Assembly: GCF_004331075.1 (NCBI RefSeq)
Contig: NZ_SJNX01000003.1
Location: 229,495-293,494, forward strand
Origin: Acinetobacter brisouioides
GTDB taxonomy: Bacteria; Pseudomonadota; Gammaproteobacteria; Pseudomonadales; Moraxellaceae
Length of the DNA: 64,000 nt
Reading direction: 5' to 3'
In this document: positions 63,846-64,000 of the stretch, piece after piece
Position numbering within the stretch: the first letter of the stretch is position 1
How the letters are laid out: every line of letters begins with the position of its first letter
Notes under the pieces: generated by a model
The model's input: the letters and a program-made list of their open reading frames with translations, nothing else
Told to the model about the DNA's origin: nothing
Databases searched by the model: none
Program-made: the position numbers and the translations under genes

Positions 63846-64000
63846 ACAACTGTTTATGGACTTGTTCGGGTTTTATGCTCAGATCGTATGATCTTTTGCT
63901 ACCGTACTTCGTACCAAATGAGTTATTAACGGATTGGTTAACTGAGTCGTACTTTAAGTTGTTCATTTTAGCTTTTTGCTTAACTTAATCAAGCTGTTTT
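63846..64000 (-). other. 23S-5S spacer of the rRNA operon
   Basis: This is the region just upstream of 5S in the leftward rRNA operon. I recognise no 23S sequence or tRNA in the last 155 bp, so the 23S 3' end is beyond the window. Confidence 0.6.

Overview
The window looks like chromosomal DNA of a non-baumannii Acinetobacter species. The evidence is the Acinetobacter-type capsule (K) locus tail itrA-galU-ugd-gpi-galE facing pgm with a phosphoglycerol transferase gene between, the fkpA/murJ flank on the other side, a membrane-anchored Mqo, and a 5S rRNA at the right end. Species identity is inferred from protein recall and gene order; no database search was possible.

Layout. 1-12 kb: housekeeping and transport genes: glmU (5' end missing), glmS, a LysE/ArgO exporter, mqo, an MFS exporter with a small membrane partner, mmuM with an APC permease, and gltP. 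12-43.3 kb: a surface-polysaccharide locus. 43.6-64 kb: two FKBP rotamases, murJ, ampD, dgkA, rph, two TetR regulators, dsbA, ubiG-gph-yciK, an RcnB-like protein, slpA-lspA-ileS-ribF, a nucleosidase, argA, a DMT exporter with a divergent LysR regulator, and the 3' end of an rRNA operon read leftward.

The polysaccharide locus is a mosaic. Its left arm (12-21 kb) holds sugar-precursor genes and an initiating phosphoglycosyltransferase. Its right arm (35.4-43.3 kb) has wbpO (tviB) and wbpP for UDP-GalNAcA, a Wzx flippase and four glycosyltransferases. I find no Wzy polymerase and no Wza-Wzb-Wzc export genes in it. Between the arms lies a tightly coupled nine-gene cassette (21.7-33.2 kb): manC-wzm-wzt-methyltransferase-832-aa double glycosyltransferase-gmd-rmd-wbpY-wbpZ. 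It reads as an ABC-transporter O-polysaccharide system of the Pseudomonas A-band / E. coli O8-O9a type, predicted to make a 6-deoxy-D-mannose (D-rhamnose) or related homopolymer. Methylated chain ends would be recognised by the Wzt C-terminal domain.

Both edges of the cassette carry scars. On the itrA side is a frameshifted fragment of an AmsE-like family-2 glycosyltransferase. On the other side are a plasmid/ICE-like pseudogene, a dead IS3-family element of about 1.23 kb, and the 3' end of a second IS whose terminal repeat now encodes the last residues of a glycosyltransferase. I infer that the ABC cassette replaced the middle of an older Wzx/Wzy-type K locus. The strain may make an ABC-exported rhamnan, while the leftover Wzx module is decaying or serves another purpose such as protein glycosylation.
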